Assembly: GCA_001972305.1 (NCBI GenBank)
Contig: BDDD01000315.1
Coordinates: forward strand, 8,761 to 72,760
DNA: 64,000 bases
Source of the DNA: Cephalotus follicularis
Lineage: Eukaryota; Streptophyta; Magnoliopsida; Oxalidales; Cephalotaceae
Direction of reading: 5' to 3'
Position numbers and translations under genes: made by a program
Shown here: in pieces, positions 46,932-57,757 of the stretch
Layout of the letters: each line of letters opens with the position of its first letter
How positions within the stretch are numbered: the first letter of the stretch is position 1
Notes under the pieces: generated by a model
The model's input: the letters and a program-made list of their open reading frames with translations, nothing else
Told to the model about the DNA's origin: nothing
The model's database searches: none

Positions 46932-47290
46932 CTGGTCGGCAAATCCATATGAACTTGTCAGACCAGACTTACATCATATCTTGAGAGGCGAATACATAAG
47001 AACTCGCAACGATTTAGTTTATTGGACTGAGCGTTTTCATACAAGTGTCCCCATGAAGGCCAGAAAGCTCAGACGACATAGTCTGAAAAATATCAGACCA
47101 ACACGAGATCCTGGTATGCAAATCCATAAGAACTTGTCAGACCAGACCTAAAATCTTGGACTGCGAACACTTAAGAACTCGCAAAGACCAAGCCTCTTTG
47201 GCTAAGCACTTTGATACAAAGTGCCTTACATGGGCTAAAAAGTTTACGCAACCTGGTCTGATAAATATCAGACTGGTACAAAAAATGTCT
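46932..47290. repeat. Two-copy 179-bp tandem repeat
   Basis: Copies start at 46932 (CTGGTCGGCAAATCCATA) and 47111 (CTGGTATGCAAATCCATA) and continue in register through GAACTTGTCAGACCAGAC and GATACAA...AAATATCAGAC. Confidence 0.82.
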
Positions 47291-47407
47291 ACACAGACAT
47301 AAAAATTCCTAAGGGAATGAAAAAGCACAAATGAAGCAAAAAAGACAAATTTTATTACTTAAAAGAAAAATAGTACAAGTATACAAAAGCGAAAAGTTTA
47401 AACATTG

Positions 47408-49284
47408 TCAACCCCCTAAAGGGGCATTATTTACATGAAGAGAAGAAAAAGGCTCTTGGAAGTCCTTAGGTTGGGGAGTCAAAACAGTCTCTGCAGCAGG
47501 TCCAGAGTATGGGACAATTGCACCTGAGTGCTCTGCCCTCTGTTCATTCTCTTGGGCAAGGCGTGCTTTCTCTTCCTCTGCATCAACCCCCTCGGGAAGG
47601 AACTCGAAGGCTTCCGCTGCCTGACAACAAACAATATGATCCAAAGAAACCTCTGGATGAAGAGCAGTCACCCAGTTGCAGCAAGTGTAGAAGCCTCGAC
47701 GATAGAGTGTCGCAGACTCCATTAAGACTTCCTCCTCAAAAACTGGGGAAGCCTTGTAGTCTTCCACAGCCCCAGTAATAGCATCTTGTAGCTCGGGAGA
47801 AGTTTTAAACTCCTCAAGAGCATTGTCGACTGCCTCTACAAGCCAAGTGGCTTCCCTATCATGGTATCTAGAGAACATATCCTCCATAGCCTGTAGCTCA
47901 TCACGAAGTTTCATGTTGCTTTGGACGACTATCTCTTTGTCCTTAGTTTCCTTTGCCAAAGCTTCAATAGCCTGCCTCTTCTCTTCCAACACATACTCCT
48001 GGGCCCCAAGCACCTCTTCCATCTTGGTGTGGGCCAATTTAGCTTCCCGTTTGAGCTCTTCAACCTCTTCCCGAAGTTGGTTAATAAGGTCATGGTCTGA
48101 CTTGGAGTTGTTCACCATCAAGTGGACTTCATTGAGCACCTGTAAAGATAAATGGCCTGAGTTAAAGAAATAGCATTAAGAGTTTCGACAAAAGAAGAAG
48201 AGAATAGTCACATACCTTGATGCAGTTCCGAGCACACTGGTCTCAGAGCTGCTCGTGGCTCCAACCTTCTCTGGCGCATAGCTCTGACGGTAGAAAGCAT
48301 CGTCTGCTAAACTCATAAGCCCCCATGGGGAATTTAAGTTTAGGTCAAAGCTCCCCGGTGCCTCAAGCTTTGTTTCCCTCCAAGCCACGTCTACGGGCAT
48401 GCCAAGGCGGATGGGATCCTGAGAACCCACCAAAGGGGGAACATTAGTTTGTTCCCGAGAAGAGCCTTTTCTGCCTCTTCTCCTGTTTTGTTTTTTGGAT
48501 GGAGGGGGCAGGTCATCCATAACACGTTTGCCATGGGCAGACCTTACCTTGGCAGCCTCAGCAGCAGCAACCTCCTTCTCTTCCTCTCTGCAACTTCAAC
48601 AACTACCCTCAAGGTTCTCTGCCTTTCCTCCTCGACATCACCCTTTTCTTTCACTCTGGTAGCCCTTAAGACGTTAGCCAAAGGTCTCCAAGAATCCATT
48701 GCTGCACAGAACCATGAAAATATAGTTAGAAGCATGAATTACAAAAAATGGTGAGTGAACAAAAAGGAGGAATAAGAAGCAAAGGAGGAGAGGAAGGCTT
48801 AATACAGATTTCCCCTTCGTCAACAGGTGCAGCTCCAGTCTCTTCTCTTATCTCTTGAACTCTCTCTCTATATCCCCATTGGGATCTCCTCCTCATCATC
48901 AAAGACGTCTCGGTGACCAAGGGACATACTTATCCAGACACCGTGCAAACGGTCCTCGAATATGGTAGAATTCACTTCCTCTAGCTCCAACACTGAGAGC
49001 TTTGCAAGGTCTGCCTTCTCTGCCACAGTTAAAATTGCTCTTTGATTGAGGCATTAGGTATCCAATGAGTCATACTAGTGGCAGGGAGTGAAGCCGGGGA
49101 GATTCCTAACAAGGAAGTACCTCTCCCTCCAGCCTTTGATGGACATTGTAGGATCTACCAATAGTTTCTTGGTCAAACCAATGCGCGATTTGAAATAGTA
49201 ACCGCGCTTGCCATGAGATGAATTGAGAACGTGAAACTTCTTGAATAGCCCCAACATCGGTGTCACCCCCGTTTCCAAATATTT
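47408..49284 (-). pseudogene. G3 antisense ORF (Transposase_28-like), interrupted
   Basis: Antisense to gag-pol and between integrase and the missing 3' LTR. The first part near 49075-49284 (TGVTPMLGLFKKFHVLN, SIKGWRERYFLVRN) resembles Pfam Transposase_28, 'putative gypsy type transposon'. The last part (47408-48139, about 240 codons) is a charged coiled coil: LINQLREEVEELKREAKLAH, MEEVLGAQEYVLEEKRQAIE. A 76-bp intron with GTATGT donor and TTTACAG acceptor is visible at 48140-48215; spliced antisense ORFs are known in this lineage. Its function is unknown in the family. C5 cuts off the upstream end. Confidence 0.72.
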
Positions 49285-50623
49285 TGTTGACATTTATGTC
49301 TCAATCCATGTTTTGATGATAACATATTTGTATTTAACAAAGTTTCTTATTGTGCAAGTTAAAGATAAAAGGTGCAAAGTCAAAACAGAAAACTGCAGAA
49401 ATAGGGTTAAGCGTCAACGCTCAGAATAAAGCGTTAGCGCTTTGAAGCCAACACGTCGACAGTTAAAAGGAAGCTATCAGCAGTTTAGAACAGAAGTTTT
49501 TGAGGAAAATAAACAAATACAAAGCGGCGACGCTCAGAATAAAGCGTCAGCGCTTTGAAGCCAAAGGGTCTACAGTCAAAGGAAAATTATCGACAGTTTA
49601 GAACAGAAGTTTTTGAGGAAAATAAACAAATACAAAGCGGCGACGCTTAGAATAAAGCATCAGCGGTTTGAAGCCAAAGGGTCGACAGTTAAAGAAAAAT
49701 TATCAGAGGTTTAGAACAGAAGATTTTGAGGAAATTAAAAGATTACAAAGTGACGACGCCTAACACAAAGCCGTCAGTGCTTTGTGACACTCCGTCAACA
49801 CCATGATCCAGACCTTCGACGCTTGGAGAAAAACTTCAAAATTCAAATATCAAATGATCATATAAGCGGTGATGCTTTACAGAACTCCGTCGATGCTTTG
49901 ACGCGCGGGAAAAATTACTGACAACAGTTAAATGAGCTGTTTTATGAGGCTACAACTTCCAAGACTGAAAATACAACTTCCAAGGCTAATAGAACAGCTT
50001 TCAAGACAAAAAGCTTCAACTCCCAAGATCCAAACATTATTGCAATAAAGTCAAATAAGCAAAATAAAAAGAAGAACAAGAGATTGAAAGAAAAGAGGAT
50101 TATTCAAGCAACAAAAAAAAAAATCAAGAGCAAGAGATCAAAAGGCTTTCACTTTATCAAGAACAAATTCGCTCTATCTTCTTGAGAGTATAGATTTTAT
50201 TGTAATCCAAATAGCCATATCAAACCTTTGAGAGGTTACACAAAATACCTATTATTCTTGTAATTCAAACTTGTAAGGGGAGTGAACCCTAAGAGAGAAA
50301 AGGGGAGTGAACCCTTGTGATTGAGGTCAATCACAAAAGCTTGTAAGGTGTACCGAATAGCCCCTTTAAAGATATTCAGAGTTTGTGTTCGGGTGGAACA
50401 CTAGTGGAATCTCAAGGAGGACCTTGAAAAAGTGGACGTAGGCACGATCTTTGCCGAACCACTATAAATTTCATTTGCATCTCTCTAACTCTTACTCCGC
50501 AATTTATTTATTTACTGCTCAATTATTTTATGTTCATTGCCAAATTTATTTAAAATGGAAAAAGTTAATTAAAAAGTTATAAACTACAATTCATCCCCCC
50601 CCCCCTCCCTTGTAGTTTATTCA
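49285..50623 (+). repeat. C5 5' LTR (1339 bp)
   Basis: It starts TGTTGACATTTATGTC, as in SIRE/Maximus elements, and ends TTTATTCA just before the primer site. It holds a 113-bp tandem repeat (49424-49790) rich in GCGTCGACGC-type motifs and a C run at 50595-50607. Confidence 0.85.
49408..49910. repeat. 113-bp tandem repeat and motif cluster in the C5 LTR
   Basis: The phrase AGAACAGAAG recurs at 49487, 49600 and 49713, a period of 113 bp over about three copies. Each unit has AAAGCGGCGACGCT(C/T)AG, AAAGCGTCAGCGCTTTGAAG and GTCGACAGTT or close variants. Isolated variants continue to 49910 (CCGTCGATGCTTTGACG). Confidence 0.85.
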
Positions 50624-50625
50624 AT

Positions 50626-50637
50626 TGGTATCAGAGC
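50626..50637 (+). other. C5 primer-binding site
   Basis: TGGTATCAGAGC, a perfect tRNA-iMet complement two bases after the LTR. Confidence 0.92.
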
Positions 50638-50683
50638 GAGGTTAGCTTATAATTCTTAATTGCTAGAGATTCTAACGATCTAG

Positions 50684-52020
50684 AATGAAAATGAACAAAA
50701 ACAAAGGAGAGAGACAAAACATCTCAAAACCCCCATTTTTTTATGGAAACAATTATAGCCATTGGAAGGCTAAGATGGCTATCTTTATATAATCTGTAGA
50801 TTATAATTTGTGGGACCTAATTGTTGACGCTCCACATCTACCCTCTATTAGAGATGAAAATGGAGAAAATATTCCCAAACCTAAAATCTCGTATAATGAC
50901 AATGATAGGAGAAGAGTTCAATTGAATGCAAAAGCCAAACATGTAATTATTTGTGCTATAAACTCTAGTGAATTTAATAGAGTCTCCTCTTGCATTTCCG
51001 CTAAAGAAATGTGGGATAGACTCGAAATCACATACGAAGGGACAAATCAAGTAAAAGATGCAAAAATCAGTATGTTAGTTCACGAGTACGAACTGTTCCA
51101 AATGAATGAAGATGAGGACATAAAATCCATGTTTACCCGATTTACTAATATTATCAATGCATTGCAATCTCTTGACAAAACATTTTCTAATAGTGAGTTG
51201 GTAAGAAAAATTCTCAGGTGCTTGCCACGATCATGGATGCCAAAGGTCACTGCAATCGAAGAGACAAAGAATCTAAGAATCCTTCCCCTTGAAGATCTAC
51301 TGGGGTCTCTAATGACCTATGAGCTAACAATGCAAAAGCGAATCGAAGATGAGGAGAAAGAAAAAAGGAAGAAAAAAGTTGTTGCTCTAAAATCATCCGA
51401 AATCGAAAACTCCGACAATGATGAAAACAATTCTGATGATGAAGATCTCGCACTCTTCACAAGAAAGTTCAAAAGATTCCTAGCAAACAAAAAGAAGTTT
51501 GGTAGGAAACCAAACAGAAAAATTTATCAAAAAGGTGAATCGAGCAAAAAGGAAGAAGTTATTTGCTTTGAGTGCAACAAGCCAAGGCACTACAAAAGTG
51601 ATTGCCCTCGTCTCAAAAAGAAAGAATCCACAAAGAAGAAGAAAGCAATGGTCGCCACTTGTGATGATAGCGATGAATCAAGCTCGAATGAGGATACTCG
51701 GGAACAAGTTGCTCAACTAGCTTTGATGGCACTCGAGGAAGAAGAGGAGGAGGAAAGCGAAGAGGTAACTTACGATGAACTCATCATTATGTGTGAAAAG
51801 TATAATTCTACAATTGCTTCCTTAAAGAAAAAGGTTAGAACTTTGACAAATGAGAATGATGAACTAAAAACAATTGACTTAACTAAGGAAATCAACTCTA
51901 AAGATGTAGAAATAGACTTTCTTGAAAATGAAGTAGCTCACCTAGAAGAAGAAAATAAAAATCTTAAGGTTGAAGTGGATGCCTTAAAGAAAACTTTTTT
52001 CAAAATTCTCTAGTAGTAGT
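50684..52020 (+). pseudogene. C5 gag region
   Basis: It begins at the ATG at 50684 (MKMNKNKGERQNISKPPFFY). The capsid part has NSSEFNRVSSCISAKEMWDR and FTNIINALQSLDKTFSNSEL (UBN2 family). A CCHC knuckle, CFECNKPRHYKSDC, lies near 51570-51610. A glutamate-rich stretch and a leucine-heptad coiled coil (IDFLENEVAHLEEENKNLKV) close it. Long acidic and coiled-coil tails are usual in SIRE Gag. Confidence 0.85.
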
Positions 52021-52044
52021 GAAAAACTAGAAAACCTCCTAGGA

Positions 52045-52645
52045 ATGCAAATATGTGTATTTGACAAAGCAGGACTAGGATATGAAGAGATGAACAATGT
52101 AAAACATTATCAAAATTTCTTTGAAAGGAAAGAAATGATTGAAAAGAATAAGATAGAAAATGTTTCTTCTAAAAGGAAGGTTACGAAAAATATGTGTGAA
52201 TATTGTGGTAAGATAGGACATATATCATCTATATGTTATCATAAAAGAAATGCAATGGTTAAAAGAAATGATACTAACTCTTGTAACTATTGTGGCAAAT
52301 ATGGACATGTATCTTCTGTTTGCTATCATAAGAAAAATGCCATGAACAAAAAAATTGTAAATAATACCTGTACTCAATGTGGAAAAATCGGACATAAATC
52401 TTTTGTATGCTTTTACAAGAAAAATGGCATGCATTATAGAAATAACACAAATAAAAGAAAAATAAATGTTTCATGCAATAACTGTGGTAAACTAGGACAT
52501 ATTTCTACCGCATGCTTTTATAAAGTAAATATCATGCATGATACAAACTTTCTTAGAATCAAGAAAAATTGGGTTCCTAAAGGAACCATCGTGACTAACC
52601 ACAAGGGACCCAAAACCAGTTGGGTACCTCAAACAAAAACCTGAA
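52045..52645 (+). pseudogene. C5 knuckle-rich extension (four CCHC boxes)
   Basis: Four further boxes of the form C-X2-C-X4-H-X4-C: CEYCGKIGHISSIC, CNYCGKYGHVSSVC, CTQCGKIGHKSFVC and CNNCGKLGHISTAC, spaced 29, 29 and 35 residues apart, then WVPKGTIVTNHKGPKTSWVP, the usual lead-in to the copia protease. Including the box upstream, the element has five knuckles. The repetition at protein and DNA level points to internal tandem duplication. Confidence 0.85.
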
Positions 52646-52659
52646 TTGATTTTTTGTAG

Positions 52660-53640
52660 ATGTGCTTGAAAGCACTATCCAAGAAGACCCAATGGTACTT
52701 GAATAGTGGATGCTCCAAGCATATGACGGGTGACAAGAGCCTCTTTGTCAACTACGAATCAAAGGAAGAAGGAGCTGTTACATTTGGAGATAATGCCAAA
52801 GGCAAAATTATGGGATTCGGCTCCATAGGTAACGATCGAACTCTTATTCACAATGTATTATATGTAAATGGGGTGAAACATAATCTTTTGAACATAAGTC
52901 AATTATGTGACAAAGATTGTAAAGTCACCTTCGAAAAAGAAGTGTGTAAAGTAATAGATATTAATAATAATCAAACTAAATTCATAGGACATAGACAAGG
53001 AAACGTTTATATCGTAGATTTAAATGACCTACAAAACGTTAAATGCTTAGTTTCCCTTAAAAGATGATAGCTGGCTATGGCATAGAAGATTAGGTCATGT
53101 AGGAATGACAAATATTATAAAACTTCTGAAACATGAATTACTTAAGGGTCTTCCCAAACTTATCTTTGAAAATGATAAAATATGTGACGCATGTCAACAA
53201 GGTAAACAAACTAGGGCATCCTTTAAAAATAAAGACATAATCTCTACATCTAGACCATTACAACTCTTACATATAGATCTATTTGGTCCAATAGATATTA
53301 GAAGTCTAGGTGGTAAATCCTATGCCATGGTCATAGTCGATGATTACTCTAGATATACATGAACTATTTTTCTTGTCCACAAAAGTGAAACCTTTGAAGA
53401 ATTTTCAACTTTTTGCAAAATCGTTCAAAAAGAAAAGGACACTTCTATTCTTAAAATCAGAGGTGATCATGGAAAAGAATTTGAAAATTACTCATTTGAT
53501 AACTTTTGTAATGAAAATGGATTTACACATGAGTTCTCCACTCCTAGAACACCTCAACAAAATGGGGTCGTTGAAAGGAAAAATAGGACTCTACAAGAAA
53601 TGTGTAGAACAATTTTAAATGAAAACAATTTGCCAAAATA
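52660..53640 (+). pseudogene. C5 protease, GAG-pre-integrase and integrase N-terminal region
   Basis: The protease segment WYLNSGCSKHMTGDKSLFVN is followed by ISQLCDKDCKVTFEKEVC. The integrase zinc-binding part ICDACQQGKQTRASFKNKDI and the core LLHIDLFGPIDIRSLGGKSY follow. The order and spacing are those of a SIRE pol. It is broken. Confidence 0.85.
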
Positions 53641-55700
53641 TTTTTAGGCAGAAGCTGTAAATACATCCTGTTATATCCTAAATCGAACATCAATAAGGCC
53701 AATTCTCAAAAAGACTCCATGGAGGGGGAGAAAGCCTAACATTAGTTACTTCCATGCATTCGGATGTAAATGCTTCATCCACAATAATGGAAAAGAGCAT
53801 CTTGGTAAATTCGACTCCAAAGTTGACGAAGGTATATTTCTTGGTTATTCATCTAGTAGTAGAGCTTATAGATGCTTTAATAAAAGAACTTTGCTTGTGG
53901 AAGAATCTATACATGTTGTTTTTGATGAAACTAACCCAAAACTTTCAAAGGAAGTTACTGATGCTGATTGTATAGACTTTGCTGAAAATGGTATTAATAA
54001 ACTAAATCTAGATGATAGTAAGAAAGAGGAATCTATAAACGAAGAAATACATCAAAACTATCAAGAAACCTTACATAACAACACCTTGAAAGTAGTAAGA
54101 GGTCATCCTCATGAAGCTATCTTAGGCAACCCTAGACTAGGAGTAACCACCAGATCTTGCCTAAATCATAACTATATTACTTTCCTATCACAAATAGAAC
54201 CAAGAAACATAGAAGAGGCTAAAAAGGATGAAAACTGGATAAACGCTATGCAAGAAGAATTAAATCAATTTGAACGTAGCAAAGTATGGAACCTAGTACC
54301 AAGGCCAAATGACCAAAACATAATAGGTACCAAATGGGTGTTTCGAAATAAAGTAGACGATCAAGGAATAATAATTAGAAACAAAGCTAGGCTAGTTGCC
54401 AAGGGATATTCCCAAGAAGAGGGAATTGACTTCGATGAATCATATACTCCCGCAGCTAGGCTAGAATCAATACGCATGTTACTTGCGTATGCATCCTTTA
54501 AGGATTTCACCCTATATCAAATGGACGTCAAAAGTGCATTCTTGAATGGCGTAATAAAGGAGGAAGTTTATGTGGAATAACCTCCCGGGTTTGAAAACCC
54601 TCATTTGCCTAACCATGTCTTTAAACTCTCTAAAGCATTATATGGCTTGAAACAAGCTCCAAGAGCTTGGTATAAAAAGCTAAGTGGATATCTACTTGAA
54701 AATGAGTTTAAAAGAGGCACTATTGATATTACCCTATTCACAAAAACCGTTAATAAAGGAATTCTAATCGTTCAAATCTATGTTGATGATATCATATTTG
54801 GATCCTCTAACGAAAATATGTGCAAGAATTTTGCTAAGATCATGCAGGATGAATTTGAAATGAGCATGATGGGAGATCTTAACTACTTCCTCGGTCTCCA
54901 AGTCAAGCAAATAAAGGAAGGAATTTTTATAAACCAATCCAAGTACGTCAAAGATCTACTCGAAAGGTTTGGATTAGACAACGCTAAAAAAAGTAAGACT
55001 CCTATGAGCACAACTACTAAATTTGATAAAGATGAGCAAGGTAAGTCTATTGATCAAAAAATTTATCGAAGTATGATAGGTTCATTACTTTATTTAACGG
55101 CTAGTAGGCCGGATATTTTGTTCAGTGCGTGCTTATGTGCTAGATTTCAAACATGCCCTAAGAAATCCCACTTGCATGCTGTCAAAAGAGTCTTTAAGTA
55201 TCTAGCTTATACACCTTCCTTAGGACTATGGTACCCTAGGAATTCATCATTTGACCTACACACATACTCCGATGCCGATTTCGGAGGATACAAAGTAGAC
55301 AGAAAAAGTACAAGTGGCACTTGTTAATTCTTAAGAAATATGCTTATTTCTTGGTTTAGCAAGAAACAAAATTCGGTATCACTCTCTATTACCGAAGCTG
55401 AGTACATTGCCGCCGGAAGTTGTTGCGCACAAATAATGTGGATGAAACAACAACCTCTTGATTATGAATTTAATTTTGAGAAAGTGCCGATTAGGTGTGA
55501 CAACTCAAGTGCAATTTGTCTAGGAAAAAATCTCGTACATCATTCTAGGACAAAACACATTGATATCAGATATCATTTTATTAAAGATCATATTGAGAAA
55601 GGTGACATTGAATTAGTCTACGTTCCTACTCAAGAACAAGTCGCGGATATTTTCACAAAACCATTAGACGAACAATCCTTCTCGAAACTTTGATTGGAAT
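53641..55700 (+). pseudogene. C5 integrase end, reverse transcriptase and RNase H region
   Basis: RT first half: [20 protein letters not shown] and [20 protein letters not shown]. Second half: ALYGLKQAPRAWYKKLSGYL, the polymerase motif IYVDDIIFGS near 54780, and IDQKIYRSMIGSLLYLTASR. RNase H: SITEAEYIAAGSCCAQIMWM and SRTKHIDIRYHFIKDHIEKG, ending near 55690. It is broken. Confidence 0.9.
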
Positions 55701-55844
55701 TAGGTTTATGTGAAATTGAATGATTAATATGTTTATATGATTGGTAAGTTAATAAATTCTTGCTTAATATGCTTGTTTGTTCATTAATGCATCATTTGCA
55801 TTCATTCATGCACGAATTCGTAAAATCGGTAGAAAAACAGAGCA

Positions 55845-56035
55845 AAGCGCCGACGCCCACAAGCCAAGCGTCAACGCTTAACACTGTTCTTAGAATTAAA
55901 ACTTTGCAAAACATGCAAAGCGTCGACGCCTAGATTTCAAGCGTCAACTCTTTAACACTAAAATTAGGGCTCGAAATTTAAAAATTGCACAAAGCGACGC
56001 CGCCTTAAGAAAAAGCGTCGACGCTTTAGTCGAAC
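55845..56035. repeat. GCGTCGACGC motif cluster between C5 pol and the extra ORF
   Basis: AAGCGTCAACGCTT at 55866-55879, AAAGCGTCGACGCCTAG near 55917, and the exact palindrome AAAGCGTCGACGCTTT at 56012-56027, plus three weaker variants. Confidence 0.85.
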
Positions 56036-56181
56036 TATAAGACAGATTTCTTCATCTGTCAAACATCTTTAGCGCAAATATTAGAACCCTAAACCCCAAA
56101 ACACTTTCCCTGGTGATTTCCTTGAGATTTTCTTCCACAAATCGCTTCTAAACCACTTTAAATCACTCAAAATCTCCAAAG

Positions 56182-57430
56182 ATGCCAAGAAACACGACCA
56201 CTGAAGCAGGAGAAGGGTCAAGCAGAAAGAAGAAAAGTCTGGGCTGGCACAAGAAGAAGAGACGAACTGCTGAGCAATCCCAGGAGAATCCGCAAGTGCT
56301 AAGGTATCATGAGGCTTATTTTGATAGAAAGATTTTAGTAGGCAAGACCTTAGATTTCGATTTTTGCATTAGAGAGGGTTTCCCCATTATAAGTTGGCTA
56401 AATGCCCAAGACTTAGCACCGTTATTTTCTATAAATCTGCCAAGCTATCCTGAGTTAATAAAGGAATTTTATGTGAAGATGCTTATTAATGTCGATGGGG
56501 ATTTAGAACTTAAGGTAAAAAAGAAGAATTTTGACTTAAGTTTTGATCTATTAGCCTCCATTTTAGAAATTCCGTATGATGGAACTAGGGCTTGGAATCA
56601 AAGAGGCTGGCCAGTGGTTGATGATTTCACTAGGAAGGAATGTGTGCAATTGCTATTTGGCAAAAATGCACAAGTTGTGCAAAGAATGTATTCAAGAAAT
56701 TTAAGTTTGCACTATAGGTTTTACACCGTGCGGTAGCTACACATATACTACCTGAAGCCGGTGGTTTTGATGAGGTAACCCATATGGAAGCATTTACAAT
56801 GTTCCATATTATAACGGGTAGAAAAATTTGTGTGCCACAGCTGATAATGAAACATATGCTAGTAATTCACGATAGAGAAAATGATAGGCTAGCATATAGT
56901 AACATAATCACAAAAATCCTTATGTACTTTGAAATTGATCTTAGTGGAGAGCTGCATCATTCTCTCCAAAGTACGGATAAGTTAGGAAAGGGGACTTTAG
57001 GAAGAATAGGCTTTAAGAAGCACAAACGATTAGGCACTTGGATCCCGAGAGAAGAGGATTCAAATAGGATGATTGAAGGTGAGGAAGGGGAAGAAATGGG
57101 TGATGAAGCTCAATGAGAAGCTGCACATGAGCCTCAAGTCGATCCGTCACGAAACGTCAACATGCCAAGCACACAGTTCGAAGCACTCTTGGATGCAATC
57201 AAAGGCATACAACAAGAGGTCAAAGACATCAAGCTTAATGTTCAAACTATTAAGTGAAGACAAAAGAGAATGGCAAGAAGACTTGTGACAGAAGGAATGG
57301 TTGGAGGTGAAAGATTAATCACATCCTCGAGTGACGAACATGAAGCTACTCAAAGATAGGATGAAGGAGCTACCGATGAGCTGGGAGACTTAGATGGAAA
57401 CAACGACGAAGACACTCCTATGGTCGAATG
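56182..57430 (+). pseudogene. C5 extra ORF, Transposase_32-like plant protein
   Basis: It starts at the ATG at 56182 (MPRNTTTEAGEGSSRKKKSL), with a basic N-terminus. It then has the block LINVDGDLELKVKKKNFDLS and later FHIITGRKICVPQLIMKHML, a pattern I associate with Pfam PF20167 'putative plant transposon protein'. No signal peptide or membrane segment is visible, so it is not an obvious envelope. Proteins of this type occur with SIRE and other plant LTR elements; their function is unknown. It is broken. Confidence 0.65.
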
Positions 57431-57757
57431 AGCATCATGCATTTCATTCATCATTTTTCATTATGTTTCCTTGTGTATTCTTCAAAAACAGCTTGTTAAA
57501 TATGTAATGAAGTTTATTTGCTTAAATCTATTTCGATGATTGGATTACGAAAACAATGTTTGGAAGTTTATTCAATATTTGTATTCTCTTCATTGTTTGT
57601 TTGATATCTTGCTTAAATGATTGTCATTAGTTCGTAATCTGGTTGAGTGACCATGTTAATCAAATGTGTTCACAGTCAATGAATTGATGATAGTGACTTA
57701 TTATTACAACTGTTTTCACTTAACTTGTACGGTCCTTTTTGAAATGATAACAAAAAG
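57431..57757 (+). other. C5 3' untranslated end, truncated
   Basis: AT-rich sequence with no ORF, ending in AACAAAAAGGG, which looks like the start of a polypurine tract. A TA run (57758-57772) marks the junction with unrelated sequence. Confidence 0.6.

Larger units (their letters stand above)
40414..49284 (+). mobile_element. Ty3/gypsy Tat-lineage element G3, broken, 3' end not in window
   Basis: Plus-strand element: LTR to 40885, primer site 40887-40906, gag, protease, RT, RNase H, a second (archaeal-type) RNase H, integrase, several tandem repeat arrays and an antisense ORF region. The second RNase H and the antisense ORF are marks of the Tat group (Retand/Ogre-like). C5 interrupts the antisense ORF at 49285 and no 3' LTR is found. 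It is broken, with about ten breaks in gag-pol. Confidence 0.88.
49285..57757 (+). mobile_element. Ty1/copia SIRE-like element C5, broken, no 3' LTR
   Basis: Plus-strand element inserted in the G3 antisense ORF: 5' LTR, tRNA-Met primer site, gag with a long coiled-coil tail, a knuckle-rich extension, protease, integrase, RT/RNase H, then an extra ORF in the place where SIRE elements carry an env-like gene. The sequence ends at 57757 in AACAAAAAGGG, at or just before the polypurine tract, and unrelated sequence follows, so the 3' LTR is gone. It is broken, with about eight breaks. LTR dating is not possible. Confidence 0.88.

Noticed and set aside
50626-50637. tRNA-like match
   Set aside because: It is a 12-base primer-binding site, not a tRNA gene; the same holds for 22028-22038 and 36722-36733.
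56182-57430. Retroviral-type envelope gene in the SIRE element
   Set aside because: There is no signal peptide, membrane anchor or coiled-coil fusion layout; a plant transposon-protein family fits better.
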